A stretch of 64,000 bases of DNA from the NCBI GenBank assembly GCA_001606155.1, contig LODT01000004.1, positions 868,001 to 932,000 on the forward strand, in the 5' to 3' direction. The position numbers and the translations under genes are program-made. The stretch's first letter is position 1, and each line of letters opens with the position of its first letter. Source of the stretch: Tieghemostelium lacteum (lineage: Eukaryota; Evosea; Eumycetozoa; Dictyosteliales; Raperosteliaceae). Below, piece by piece: positions 30,949 to 40,660 of the stretch. The notes beneath the pieces were generated by a model, which was not told the origin of the DNA, did no database searches, and worked only from the letters and a program-made list of their open reading frames with translations.

Positions 30949-31431
30949 ATGGTAAGTCAAAAAAGAATAATTAATTAATCTATTATTTCAATGAAAGAGA
31001 TGAATTTTATTACTAATAAAATAATTTTACAATGAAAAACTATTTTTAATTTTATAAATTTAGTTGTCTAGATATATTTTTAAAAACCAAACTAAGTCTC
31101 TAGGCATTGGTGCCTTTAGAATGTACTCCTCTAATGGGTATGTAAATCACCTGAATTGAAAACTACTCAAAAAAAAATTTTGATATTAACACATTTTCTA
31201 TTTTTATCTTTTTTAAGATTTATCAAATCAAATGAGGAAATGGTAAAATTGAAAAAACAAGGGGACTTATCAGATGAAAAAGTTAATGAAATTATAAGAC
31301 AAGCAGAAGATCAAAGAGAACTTCAGTATTCAACTGCAGTGTCTAATGACATGGAACCACAACAAAATATCAACAAAGCCAATAAAAAAATCAAAAAAAT
31401 GGTTCCCAAAGATATAGAAAAATTTGATTAA
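30949..31431 (+). CDS. Small putative mitochondrial protein with a start-codon-only first exon
   Basis: The model is exon 1 = ATG alone (30949..30951) followed directly by a GTAAGT donor, exon 2 31064..31137, exon 3 31218..31431, with introns of 112 and 80 bp. All phases agree and give 96 residues starting MLSRYIFKNQTKSLGIGAFR, a presequence-like stretch free of acidic residues, then KSNEEMVKLKKQGDLSDEKV with NEIIRQAEDQRELQY and a Lys-rich end. A shorter alternative would start at an ATG inside exon 2 (31121). No family is recognised. The rightward NADAR gene starts about 200 bp away. Confidence 0.5.
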
Positions 31432-31629
31432 ATTGTACATTTCCCCCAATCACCTCACACCATAAACCACACATATATCCCTTTCTTGTAAATATTAACT
31501 CTTAAACAAAATAAACTTTAATTTTTTTTTTTAATTTTCTCAAATGCGTTCTCATAAAATTCCTTGATTTCATATAATTAAATATAATTATCTCGATTTA
31601 ATTTCATTCGCTAATTCACTTTAAAAGAA

Positions 31630-32207
31630 ATGGAAGACAACACTATCAATTTTTATAGAGGAAATGAATATCCTTATGGATGTTTTAGTAATTTTAGTAG
31701 ACATGTAGTTCATCTAGCTGGTCATGCTTGGCCAACAAGTGAACATTACTTTCAAGCAATGAAATTTGAGGGTACACCTCACTATTTTGATGTATTAAAA
31801 GCAAAAACTCCAGGTGACTCTGCTAAAATTGGTAGAGACAGAAGCAGACCTCTGAGAAAAGATTGGGAGGAGATTAAAGATAGAATTATGTTTGATGTTG
31901 TTTTAGCAAAATTCACTCAACACAAAGATTTAAAAGAAATTTTATTAGGTACAGGTGATAAGACTCTAGTTGAGCATACCGCTAATGACTCTTATTGGGG
32001 TGATGGTGGTGATGGTACTGGAAGGTTTGTGTTTAAATCTTTAAAGTTTATTTTAATTTCTAACCATCATATTATAAAAAACAAAACAGAAATCAATTAG
32101 GTATCACATTAATGAATGTAAGAAGAGCAATAAGAGAATTAGTATTATTAGATAAAAAAGATGAAAATAATAATAATATTAATAATAATAATAATATTGT
32201 ACAATAA
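31630..32207 (+). CDS. NADAR/YbiA-family protein (DUF1768)
   Basis: Exon 1 31630..32024 and exon 2 32090..32207, joined in phase 2 over a 65 bp intron (GTTTGT donor, ACAG acceptor), give 170 residues. The conserved motifs are INFYRGNEYPYGCFSNFS at the start, WPTSEHYFQAMKF (the active-site E/H region), GDSAKIGRDRSRPLRKDWEE, VLAKFTQHKDLKEILLGTG, TANDSYWGDGGDGTGRNQLG and LMNVRRAI, which matches the whole YbiA fold. YbiA proteins hydrolyse toxic N-glycosidic riboflavin-pathway intermediates, and some NADAR proteins remove ADP-ribose from guanine. Which applies is not visible. The C-terminus is an Asn run (NNNNINNNNNIVQ). Confidence 0.9.
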
Positions 32208-32465
32208 ATTCTACACTCAACTCTACTATGAATCTAAGTAATAACCATCTCAAGTGGTATGAATGTGTGAAGTTGTTATTTTTTTAAATTAATTGACACA
32301 TTAACAAACACCCCCTTTATACATTATTCGAAAATAGTGAAAAAATAATTATCTATAAAAGTAAAAAAGGAAAATTGTTGTTTTACTGTTTCAAATATAT
32401 TTAAGAAAAAAATTTTTATAAAGATTCAAATATTTTCTGAAGATATAATTATACAGACCACCAAA

Positions 32466-33480
32466 ATGGTAGATTATCACCAAGAAAATATTCATAGTAT
32501 TCCAAGAGAAAATCAAATCTCAAAAGAGAATATAAATGAGCAAGAAAAAAGAAAAAAATGTGAACAGGTAGTAAATTTATTAATTCAGTCAATAGAGACT
32601 CACAATTATCACAAGTTAGAATCAGTTTTAGAACCAAAAGCAGTATTAAATAAGCAAAATACTGAAATTATTGGAAGATTATTAATTCAAGTATGTTTGC
32701 AATATTAAAATAGGATTGTTCAGAATTTCTAATTTTATGATAATTAAATAATAGGAATATTTAGAAGAAGAATATAAAGATATTGAAATTCATTTGAATT
32801 TAATTAGAGTTTTAATTGATTTAGAACAACTTCATGTGGCATGTGAATTCTACACCAGAAGAAAAAATTTTAAAACAGACAATGGATATATTGAAAATAT
32901 GTCAGCATGGTATTTTAAATTGGGTGAAGATTTCACAGTAAAGGCATGGTATATTTGGATAGATACTCTTTATAAAAGAATAATTCAGTCACTTGAAGAA
33001 CAACTGCCACAAGAACTATGGAAACCCAAACCCAATGACACATACACACAACAAGAAATGTCTGAAATTATTGAGAAAAAAATTGATTTGTTTGTCAAGG
33101 GTGAAATTGAAGAATGGTCAAACCTATTACATGACGAAATCATAATTCGTCCACCATGGGATATAGTTTGTAGAAAAGAAAATTGTATTAAAGGCGCAGA
33201 AGCCTTTTTTAAAAACTATGAGAGAACAAAGATCTCAACTATTGAAGTACTACATGATGACCAAAACCCTAACCAATGTGTCTACTTGCAAATATTCTCA
33301 TGCCACAATAAGGAAACTGGTGAAACTGGTGAGGATATAGATTTCATCTTTATAGAAGTTGTTGATGGTAAAGTTCGTTATTGGAGATCTTACTACAATA
33401 CCAACAACTCTGCATTAGCCTACCAAAACACATTCAAGTTTTTCATTGAATCTATTAAAAATGATAAAGCTAACAAATAA
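32466..33480 (+). CDS. Tandem NTF2/SnoaL-like domain protein
   Basis: Exons 32466..32690 and 32755..33480 (64 bp intron, phase 0) encode 316 residues. The C-terminal half (from ~170) looks like a SnoaL/NTF2-like cone fold: MSEIIEKKIDLFVKGEIEEW, LHDEIIIRPPWDIVC, CIKGAEAFFKNYER, CVYLQIFSC and DFIFIEVVDGKVRYWRSYY. The first half has a similar helix-strand order (EQVVNLLIQSIETHNYHKL, VLEPKAVLNKQ, YIENMSAWYFKLGEDFTVKA), suggesting an internal duplication. There are no membrane segments or signal peptide. NTF2-like proteins bind small molecules or catalyse isomerisation-type reactions; no specific function can be given. Fold assignment is by pattern only. Confidence 0.55.
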
Positions 33481-33569
33481 AAATTATGTATTCTAATAAT
33501 AATGGTTTTCAAATTTACAAAATGAATTATTGTATTTTTATTATTAAATTATTATTATAAGTTGTTGTT

Positions 33570-34969
33570 TTAATGTTTTTTAATTGGATCAAAATTTAAT
33601 TCATATAATTTACATTGAGAATATGAATTACCAGTAATATTTACAAATCCATAGGTATCACAACAGGTATTGTATTGTTCGGTTGCCAAAGGTGCATGAG
33701 GTACTTGATTCATATCAGTAGTACCATCATCAAATCTCAAATAGGTATTGATAGAGAATGGATTGGCTGTGATTTCAAGGATTCTAGCACCGTGTTTCCA
33801 TCCAACTGGAGGACCGTATCCACCATATCCAGATTTAGCACCGTAACCCAATTGAATGCCATTGTAGTATCCAATAAAGTTGTTATCGTGGTCGTGACCA
33901 CAATGCATGGAAATAACATCACCCATTTCTTTAAAGGCTGCAAATAGACCTGTATTGACACTGAAGCAACAAACACCAGTATCAAATAAACTTCCATTTA
34001 CAGGATAAAAGTTCCACATGTCCATATACTCTGGAATTGGGATATGCATAAAAGCAATTGCTGGAACTACTCTTCCATATTTAGCTTGTAAAGCCTCACT
34101 TGTTGCACGATACCATTCAATTTGGTCTGGATAGACACAACCCCAACCTTCAACATTTTGACAATTGTTGTCATTGGAGTCAAAGAAATAGAGAATAGTC
34201 TGTACAGTGCCATTTTGGTCTGCAATTGGAAGCCAATAGTTGGTAGCTCCATGAATACTGGTAGGACCTTGTTGTGTTAGAGATAGTGGAAATGTCTGAT
34301 CAAATTGAACAATTTGTTGACGGTTTAAGTCACCTTGATCATCGTGGTTACCTAAAGTGAATGCCCAACGTTTGTTATTATTAATCATTGGAGATATCAA
34401 GTGTTGCCATTTAGAGGCAAACCAACCTTCAGTTCCATTCCAAGCATAACCACTAACACTATCACCTGTCATTACAACTAGATCTGCATCTTGCTCATAT
34501 TTTAAAACTCCCATTTGACTATTATATGATAAATAATCTTTCCAATCGGTTTCACCGTAATGTAAGTCTGTAAACTGTAAGATTTTAAATTGACCATCTG
34601 AATTGAATACAAGATTCCTGTAGATATAATGTTTTTACATTGGTAATATGTGGTTTAATTGGAGATTTTAATTAATTAATTAGTCGATTCATCTTTTTAA
34701 TAGTGTGGGTATGAAATGTAATTTAGGTTCCAACAATGAATGGTTTTTAATATAACGCAACAAAAAAAAAATAAAATATTAAAAAAACAAATAAATTACA
34801 ATCATGATAGATTATGAAAGAGTGTAATAAACTCTCTTACCACACCACACACATACTTATTCACTGGAGGTTCTGTTGTTTTAATTTTTATTGAATTTAC
34901 TCTATTGTCGATTAAGACAATAATTGATATTACTAAACTTAGTGTTACCACATTACTGATAGATTTCAT
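33570..34969 (-). CDS. Secreted calcineurin-like metallophosphoesterase
   Basis: Exon 1 (34969..34857) encodes a signal peptide or anchor (MKSISNVVTLSLVISIIVLI). A 239 bp intron (GTATGT...CTACAG, phase 2) leads to exon 2 (34617..33570). The 386-residue protein shows all metal motifs of the family in order: FTDLHYG (DxH), VVMTGDSVSG (GD), TLGNHDDQG (GNHD), AFMHIPIPE (H) and HCGHDHDNNFIG (GHDH). N-glycosylation sequons occur throughout. The family includes purple-acid-phosphatase-like and Sia1/Dcr2-type enzymes; a lysosomal or extracellular phosphatase is likely. The start is fixed by the signal peptide and the in-phase junction VNKNLVFNSDGQFKIL. Confidence 0.88.
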
Positions 34970-36203
34970 TTTTTGATCACCTAAATCAAGATTACAATAA
35001 ACTCTTTTTGAATAAAGTCAATAAGTAAGAGTAAAAAGTAATAATAAGTAGATAATGTTATGTAAATATTATTGATAAAGTGGTTAGGTTGAGAAAAAAA
35101 AAATGTAAAATTGTCAGTTTTTTCCCACCTTTCCATCTTTCACCTCAGATCGAAATGATCTATTTTATCAATTGAAATTTTTATGTTTATTTATAGATAA
35201 AGAGTAATATTGATAATGAATAAAAATGTAATCATGTTAAAAGATATTTCTAAATCTATTATTATTTGTATTTTTTGCAAGATAGAAGTAATAAAAATAC
35301 ATTAGACTAACAGACAAACACAAAACAGAAAATGACTTGTTTAAAACGGTTGACTGTTACAAGGGGTTCTCAAATTATCATTTCCAATTATAGATTTTTT
35401 TTAAAATATTTATTACTATATATAGTTAGTGCTATTATTGCGTTAGATTAGCGTTTGACATGTGGTTATATCAATGATTTTTATGTGGATTAATTAATGA
35501 TTGAGAATATACTGAATAAGAGATCAACATTCCATCGAAACTATTCACCACTCAAAACAACCACACCACACTCACCCACACCCATAGATTTGTACATATA
35601 TAGTAATTAATTAAACATAAAAAAAAAAAAAGTTACACTATTCTTGTTATATTCACAAATGAAACAATATTGTGTTCACCAAAAACAACCAACCTTTTAT
35701 AAAACAGGAAAAACAAAAAAAAAAAAGATATAAAATAATTGTCATGTCTTATTATAAATACTATCATATGTAAATCTTTCTATCTATACAATTTTTATCT
35801 TAATCTAACCATTTTTTTTCACATCTATTTCTCTATCTCACCCTACTATATCATGATCTATCTTGCACTCACACATTCTCTCTCTCTTTCTCTCTCTCTC
35901 CCTATGTGATACCATCCATTATCCTTGTTTTATTAAATTAAATCATTTAAAAATTGGTATAATAAATTATTATAAAATAACAATGAATTAATTTAATAAT
36001 CAAAAAAAAAAAAAAATAAATTATAAATAATAATCATATAATAATTTTTTATTTTAATTAGTGATTCATTACTTTAAAACTAACACACTAACAGATAAAT
36101 TACAGAAGAAAATAGAAGTAGAATAGCAGAAAAAAGTAATATATACAAAAAAAAAAAAAAAAACAAGTATTATATTATATTAAATATTTCTAAAAATATT
36201 TAT
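34970..36203. other. Intergenic region downstream of dgcA
   Basis: About 1.2 kb, very AT-rich, between the phosphoesterase start and the dgcA stop. It contains a CA/C-rich patch (CCACACCACACTCACCCACACCC, roughly 35561..35583), a CT tract (35877..35901) and A runs around 36002..36015 and 36150..36163. No coding frame is supported. Confidence 0.4.
35877..35901. repeat. CT microsatellite
   Basis: Imperfect TC repeat of about 25 bases interrupted by TTT, in the intergenic region downstream of dgcA. Confidence 0.7.
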
Positions 36204-37430
36204 TTAGCACTGATAAAGTGTAACAGTATTGATATTACACTGGTAGGTATTTAATTTAGTTTTTTTCATTTCATACATTTTTGAATCAGCAGTGTTTATC
36301 ATTGCAGAAATATCGGATTCTGAAAAGGATGATGAGGATTTTTTAAAGGCAACACCACCAAAACTTAATTTTAATAAAAGATTAGTTTTTTGTTGTTCAC
36401 TACTGCTTAATTGGAAAGGTACAGATGAGATTTTTGAAATGTATTCATTAATGAAGGTATTGGCTTGATCGACGCTTTCAACACCTCTTTTTACAATTAA
36501 AAATTCATCACCAGATAATCGAATTGGTAAAATAGATCCATCCATGTTATTGAGCAAGAATTGACTGGAAAGATGTTTTAGAACTTGGTCACCTACTTCG
36601 TGTCCATAGTTATCATTGATTTGCTTAAAGTCATTTAGATCCAAGAAATTGATACTGCAGAGATCGGACTGGGATTGGGAGCAGAACTTTTGAATTTTCT
36701 GGTTTAACATATTTCTATTGTACAGACCAGTCAAAGCATCTCTAGAGGCCATTTTTTTCATCTTTTTCAATTCAGATTTTTCTTCGGAGATATCCAAGAT
36801 AACACCACAGAAGACCAAAGACTTTTCATCAAATTTACCAGTGATTCTATACTTTTTATCACCTTGACCCTTGACAATTAAACCTTTGAAGGTTCTATCG
36901 GATTGCTCTGGGCTTTGTCTAATGATTTGGCTCAATTGGCTGGCATTCAATTGTAGATATTCGCAAAACTGTTCAAATGGAATCAAGTTTCTATGTTGAC
37001 TACTATTACTATTTATATTTATATATTCAAAGGATTGATCAATGTCAATTGGATTGGCGGTTTTTACCATATTTAATTTAAAGTTAATTTCTAATATAAT
37101 TAGAGTTGGTGTGAAATTTAGAATCTTTTTGAAGGTGTGAACCATACTATTACTATTCTCTCTCTTGTACAAGTTGTAAATGATAAAGATGACAAACATC
37201 AATGCAAATATAAGATCTCTTATTCTTTGTTGTGTATAATAGGATTGGTATTGATCGAATGTATTATTGGCGCCATTGATGGCAGTTGGTTGATATATTA
37301 GTTCTGATATCATATTGTTGGTTTCATTAAAAGTTGAAATTGAATTTATATTATTAATATTGTAGTTGTTATTGGATTTTAAATAACTGAATAATAATAT
37401 TACTATATCACTAATTGATTTACTTTCCAT
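36204..37430 (-). CDS. dgcA: Diguanylate cyclase DgcA (GGDEF protein)
   Basis: A 408-residue intronless protein. A membrane segment (DLIFALMFVIFIIYNLY, ~70-87) is followed by a PAS-like sensory region and a GGDEF domain from ~228: SRDALTGLYNRNMLNQKI, INFLDLNDFKQINDNYGHEV with GDQVLKHLS (metal Asp and guanine-binding ND), and the signature RLSGDEFLIV at ~303, with Ser in place of the first Gly. The C-terminus has LSFGGVAF and a INTADSKMYEMKK helix, as in active cyclases. In Dictyostelium DgcA makes cyclic di-GMP from two GTP and is required for stalk formation. No RxxD inhibitory site is visible at its usual place. An orthologue of DgcA is the natural reading since dictyostelids are the only eukaryotes known for this enzyme. 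Confidence 0.88.
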   Translation of the reverse strand: MESKSISDIVILLFSYLKSNNNYNINNINSISTFNETNNMISELIYQPTAINGANNTFDQYQSYYTQQRIRDLIFALMFVIFIIYNLYKRENSNSMVHTFKKILNFTPTLIILEINFKLNMVKTANPIDIDQSFEYININSNSSQHRNLIPFEQFCEYLQLNASQLSQIIRQSPEQSDRTFKGLIVKGQGDKKYRITGKFDEKSLVFCGVILDISEEKSELKKMKKMASRDALTGLYNRNMLNQKIQKFCSQSQSDLCSINFLDLNDFKQINDNYGHEVGDQVLKHLSSQFLLNNMDGSILPIRLSGDEFLIVKRGVESVDQANTFINEYISKISSVPFQLSSSEQQKTNLLLKLSFGGVAFKKSSSSFSESDISAMINTADSKMYEMKKTKLNTYQCNINTVTLYQC

Positions 37431-38368
37431 ATTAGATTTAATTTATATAAAATTTTTTTTTTATAACTAAAAAAAGATTTTTTGAGGTTAGATATAAAAT
37501 TATTTTTTTGATTGATGATAGATGATTTAATAAATCAACAGGATAAAAAAAAATTATTATCAAATATGTTTTGATGATTTTTTGTATAAAATATTAAATG
37601 AATATGATTTATACTTACTAACAATAATTTAATAAATTGAAATAAAATATTCCTATATTTTCCAATTTTAGTAAAAGAGATACACTGGCAACTACAGAAA
37701 TAAATAGATTTAAAAGTAGATCTATCAAACAACAACACTGTTTAGATGAGTGATTATTATTATTGTCAGGTTATTTCTTTAAAAATTTGGTAGTAGTGGT
37801 TGATGTATATATGTAATTTTTTTTTCTTGTTGGTTGAATTGGGGTTGAGAGATACTTAAACAAAAAAAAATAAAAACACGAAATAAATGATGCAACTGGT
37901 TAATGTTAAGTCTATATATTTGTGATTGGAGTTCAGATCTGAAGATTTACTTGGTTTGTTTGTATTTCTATATATCTTTGGTTATAGAATATAGTATATA
38001 GTTGTTATTGATATTGTTATTGTTGTTTAGAGTTGGGAAATGATATACTGATTGATAAACAAAAATAAACAACGATTTAAAAAACCTTTATCATAGGGAT
38101 TTGTTGTTGTTTGATTCGATTCTTCAGAAGAAAAAGATTATTGGGAAGCGATAATACAACACACAGCTGATAGGATTGAATTGTTGGAAAAACTTTTTAC
38201 TTTATGAATTGGTATTGACCACTGGTTGCTGATTCTGCTGTTTGGGGAAAAAACAATACAAATACAAATACAATTATTCTATTATTAAAAAATTAATACC
38301 CAGAGAATTGTTGGAAATGCTAGCGATACCCGTGTGTAAATATATTTAAATATTTAAATAAACAGGTG

Positions 38369-38405
38369 TATATATATATATATGTATATATGTATAAATA
38401 TATAA
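38369..38405. repeat. TA-rich microsatellite
   Basis: Alternating TATA with interspersed TG steps, in the dgcA upstream region. Confidence 0.65.
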
Positions 38406-39829
38406 AATGATATATCTAATCAAAAATTAATGGAAATTTAAATGGGTAATTATTTGTTTGAAACTAAATAGAGTGTCACTGGAGAAAGGGATAAACTATT
38501 AGTATTCACTTGGCAAAGAATTAATTAATTTATACAAAAAAACAAAAAAGTTGTGTTTTTATATTTTAATAATTATTACCTTTCCTTTCTTTCTTCTAAT
38601 AGATGGGTATAAGGGGATAAACAGGATTAGAAGAATTTAAATTGTTTGGTGGGTTAGGGATATAGAGTGAATTGTTGAGTGAGAGTGTGTGGTGGTTGTG
38701 TGATTTAATGTTTTTTTGCAGTAGGAAAAAAAAAGACTCTTTATCTATCTGATTTAAATAAAAATGATCAGTTTTTTTAGTTAAAGAATTAAAAATAAGT
38801 TTAGTTTTAAGCTGAATTAAAACAGATGTTTGTTTGTAACGAATTTGAATTGAAAATGAGATTAACCTATTTATATTTTTATACTAAAAAAAAATTGATA
38901 AAAAAAGATAGAAAATTGAGGTGATATAATAAAACACATTTAAATATTTACTAATATTTTCCCCCCCTTCTTATTCTGAAGTTATGAATCGGATATTGAA
39001 TTATTGTGTGCTATGCATGCTTTAATCCATTGATATGTGCTGTTGTTGATTTTATTAAAATTTCCAAAAAATCATTAATAACAATAGTTATAAAAACACC
39101 TCTAAACAAGTTGTCAACACAGATAAATAAGAAATCTTGGTATTGCTTAATATGGGGGGTGTTTAAACTCAAAAAAACTCAAAGATAAAATATCTGTGTC
39201 ATTTAAATGAATGAGAGTGTGTGGGTGAGTGGTGTTTTTTTAGTGTGTGTTTAGATAGATTTTTTGTTGCTTATCGAATTAACAAATAGTTGCATCGCTT
39301 TTGTAATAAACAAACAGTTTAGGTACACTACTAAAATTTTAAACAATTAGTTTTTCCACCCAATTTGTGTCGATGTAATAAACAATATTCAATAGATGTA
39401 TCCTTTAACGGAGGAAATGAATACCCATAGATCTTTGATAAATTAATAAATAAATACACATTGGTAGTTTATACCTTTACGATGTAATTATTTTAATCCA
39501 AAATAATTGGAAACAATTTAATTTATCCTTCTATCTCTCTTATTTTCTCTCTCATGCAAAGAGGATAGGATTCACCCCCACCACACCCAAACAAAAAATC
39601 AATAAAAGGTATATTTAATTTTCTTTGATTAGTTTGGTGTATTATGGTGATTGTGGAAAATGGTGAGTGTGAAGGGAGTGAGGAGTGATAGAGCGTGTTG
39701 TTTGGCTTTCTTTAATTTTTCAAAATCACACACTAAATCTCTTTGTTTTTTGTTTGAAAAGTTAATGTAAGATTAAAATACACTAAATTGCATGTGTTTG
39801 GAGAGAGTGAGGGTGTTGTGGACAGACAC

Positions 39830-39925
39830 TGACAGATCTCCTCTGTCAATGGAATTATACTAAACAGAAATTTCTGTTTGTAGCCTGTTTGGAAAAGGTA
39901 ATTGAAAATTGATACATTTTCCAAA
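39830..39925. other. Cluster of three inverted repeats
   Basis: Within 96 bp are TGACAGA..TCTGTCA (39830..39836 and 39842..39848, 5-base loop), an 18-base perfect palindrome AAACAGAAATTTCTGTTT (39862..39879), and TTTGGAAAA..TTTTCCAAA (39888..39896 and 39917..39925, 20-base loop). They may form RNA hairpins or be dimeric protein-binding sites. No known RNA family is recognised. Confidence 0.5.
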
Positions 39926-40660
39926 ATACCAATACTTTTTCCTTTTGCTTGGTGTTGGGAATTATATGAATATTTCTAGGAGAATGGGGAAATTGAGGGG
40001 GGAAAAACAGTGGGGAGCCGAATCCCTTCTCAAATGACAAAATTTCGAATCGGCAATAGTCTGGTTTCATCTTTTTCCTTGTTACCTATCGATATTATTT
40101 TACCATGTTTTCATGAATCGCAGTGTGTAAACTCTTTTCATTTGGGATCATTTTACCCATCTTTCTCCTCACCTTTTACCTTTTCCAAAAGTGGAGTGTG
40201 TCCATACCTTTCAGTTGTTTTTTTTTTTTTGTTGATTATTCAATCGATTCATTAGTTTCCCATTCTCCTCCTCAATATGTAGAGTTTTCTAAAAACTAAC
40301 AAATACTCGATTGTGTATACACATTGATTGTCCACCTGATACTATGACTGAAACTTCCGTGCTCTGTTTCCCCCATCTTTTTTAAAAATGTGATCTTATC
40401 ATCTAGTGTTCAAAAACAATCATCCAATAATAGCCACAATCGTGTTGGAGTTATAAACAAATCAAAAAAAAAAAAAATACCCAACTGATTTCAGTAATCT
40501 CATGCAAATATTGTAAAAAAAAAAAATAAGCAGTCTTTCTATTTCAATTTTTTATATATTTATTTACACATGTACTTTATAATACATGATTAATGTACAA
40601 TTACAATTCAAATACCACTTTTAATAGCATACAATAACATTCAATCTTACACATATAGTC

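Larger units (their letters stand above)
37431..40660. promoter_or_regulatory. Long intergenic region between divergent dgcA and myosin kinase genes
   Basis: About 3.2 kb without a supported gene, unusually long for this window. It holds GT/CA-rich G-box-like motifs (GTGTGTGGTGGTTGTGTG near 38685..38702, GAGTGTGTGGGTGAGTGG near 39214..39231, CACCACACCC near 39579..39590) which could serve dgcA, the kinase, or both. A TA-rich microsatellite lies at 38369..38405. The stretch 39700..40260 is visibly less AT-rich than the rest and contains three inverted repeats (39830..39925). Short frames exist there on both strands but none looks like protein. Confidence 0.45.

Noticed and set aside
39733-40255. 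Overlapping 60-80 codon frames on both strands in the dgcA upstream region
   Set aside because: Both strands are open at once, the proteins lack any domain pattern, and base composition rather than coding explains them.
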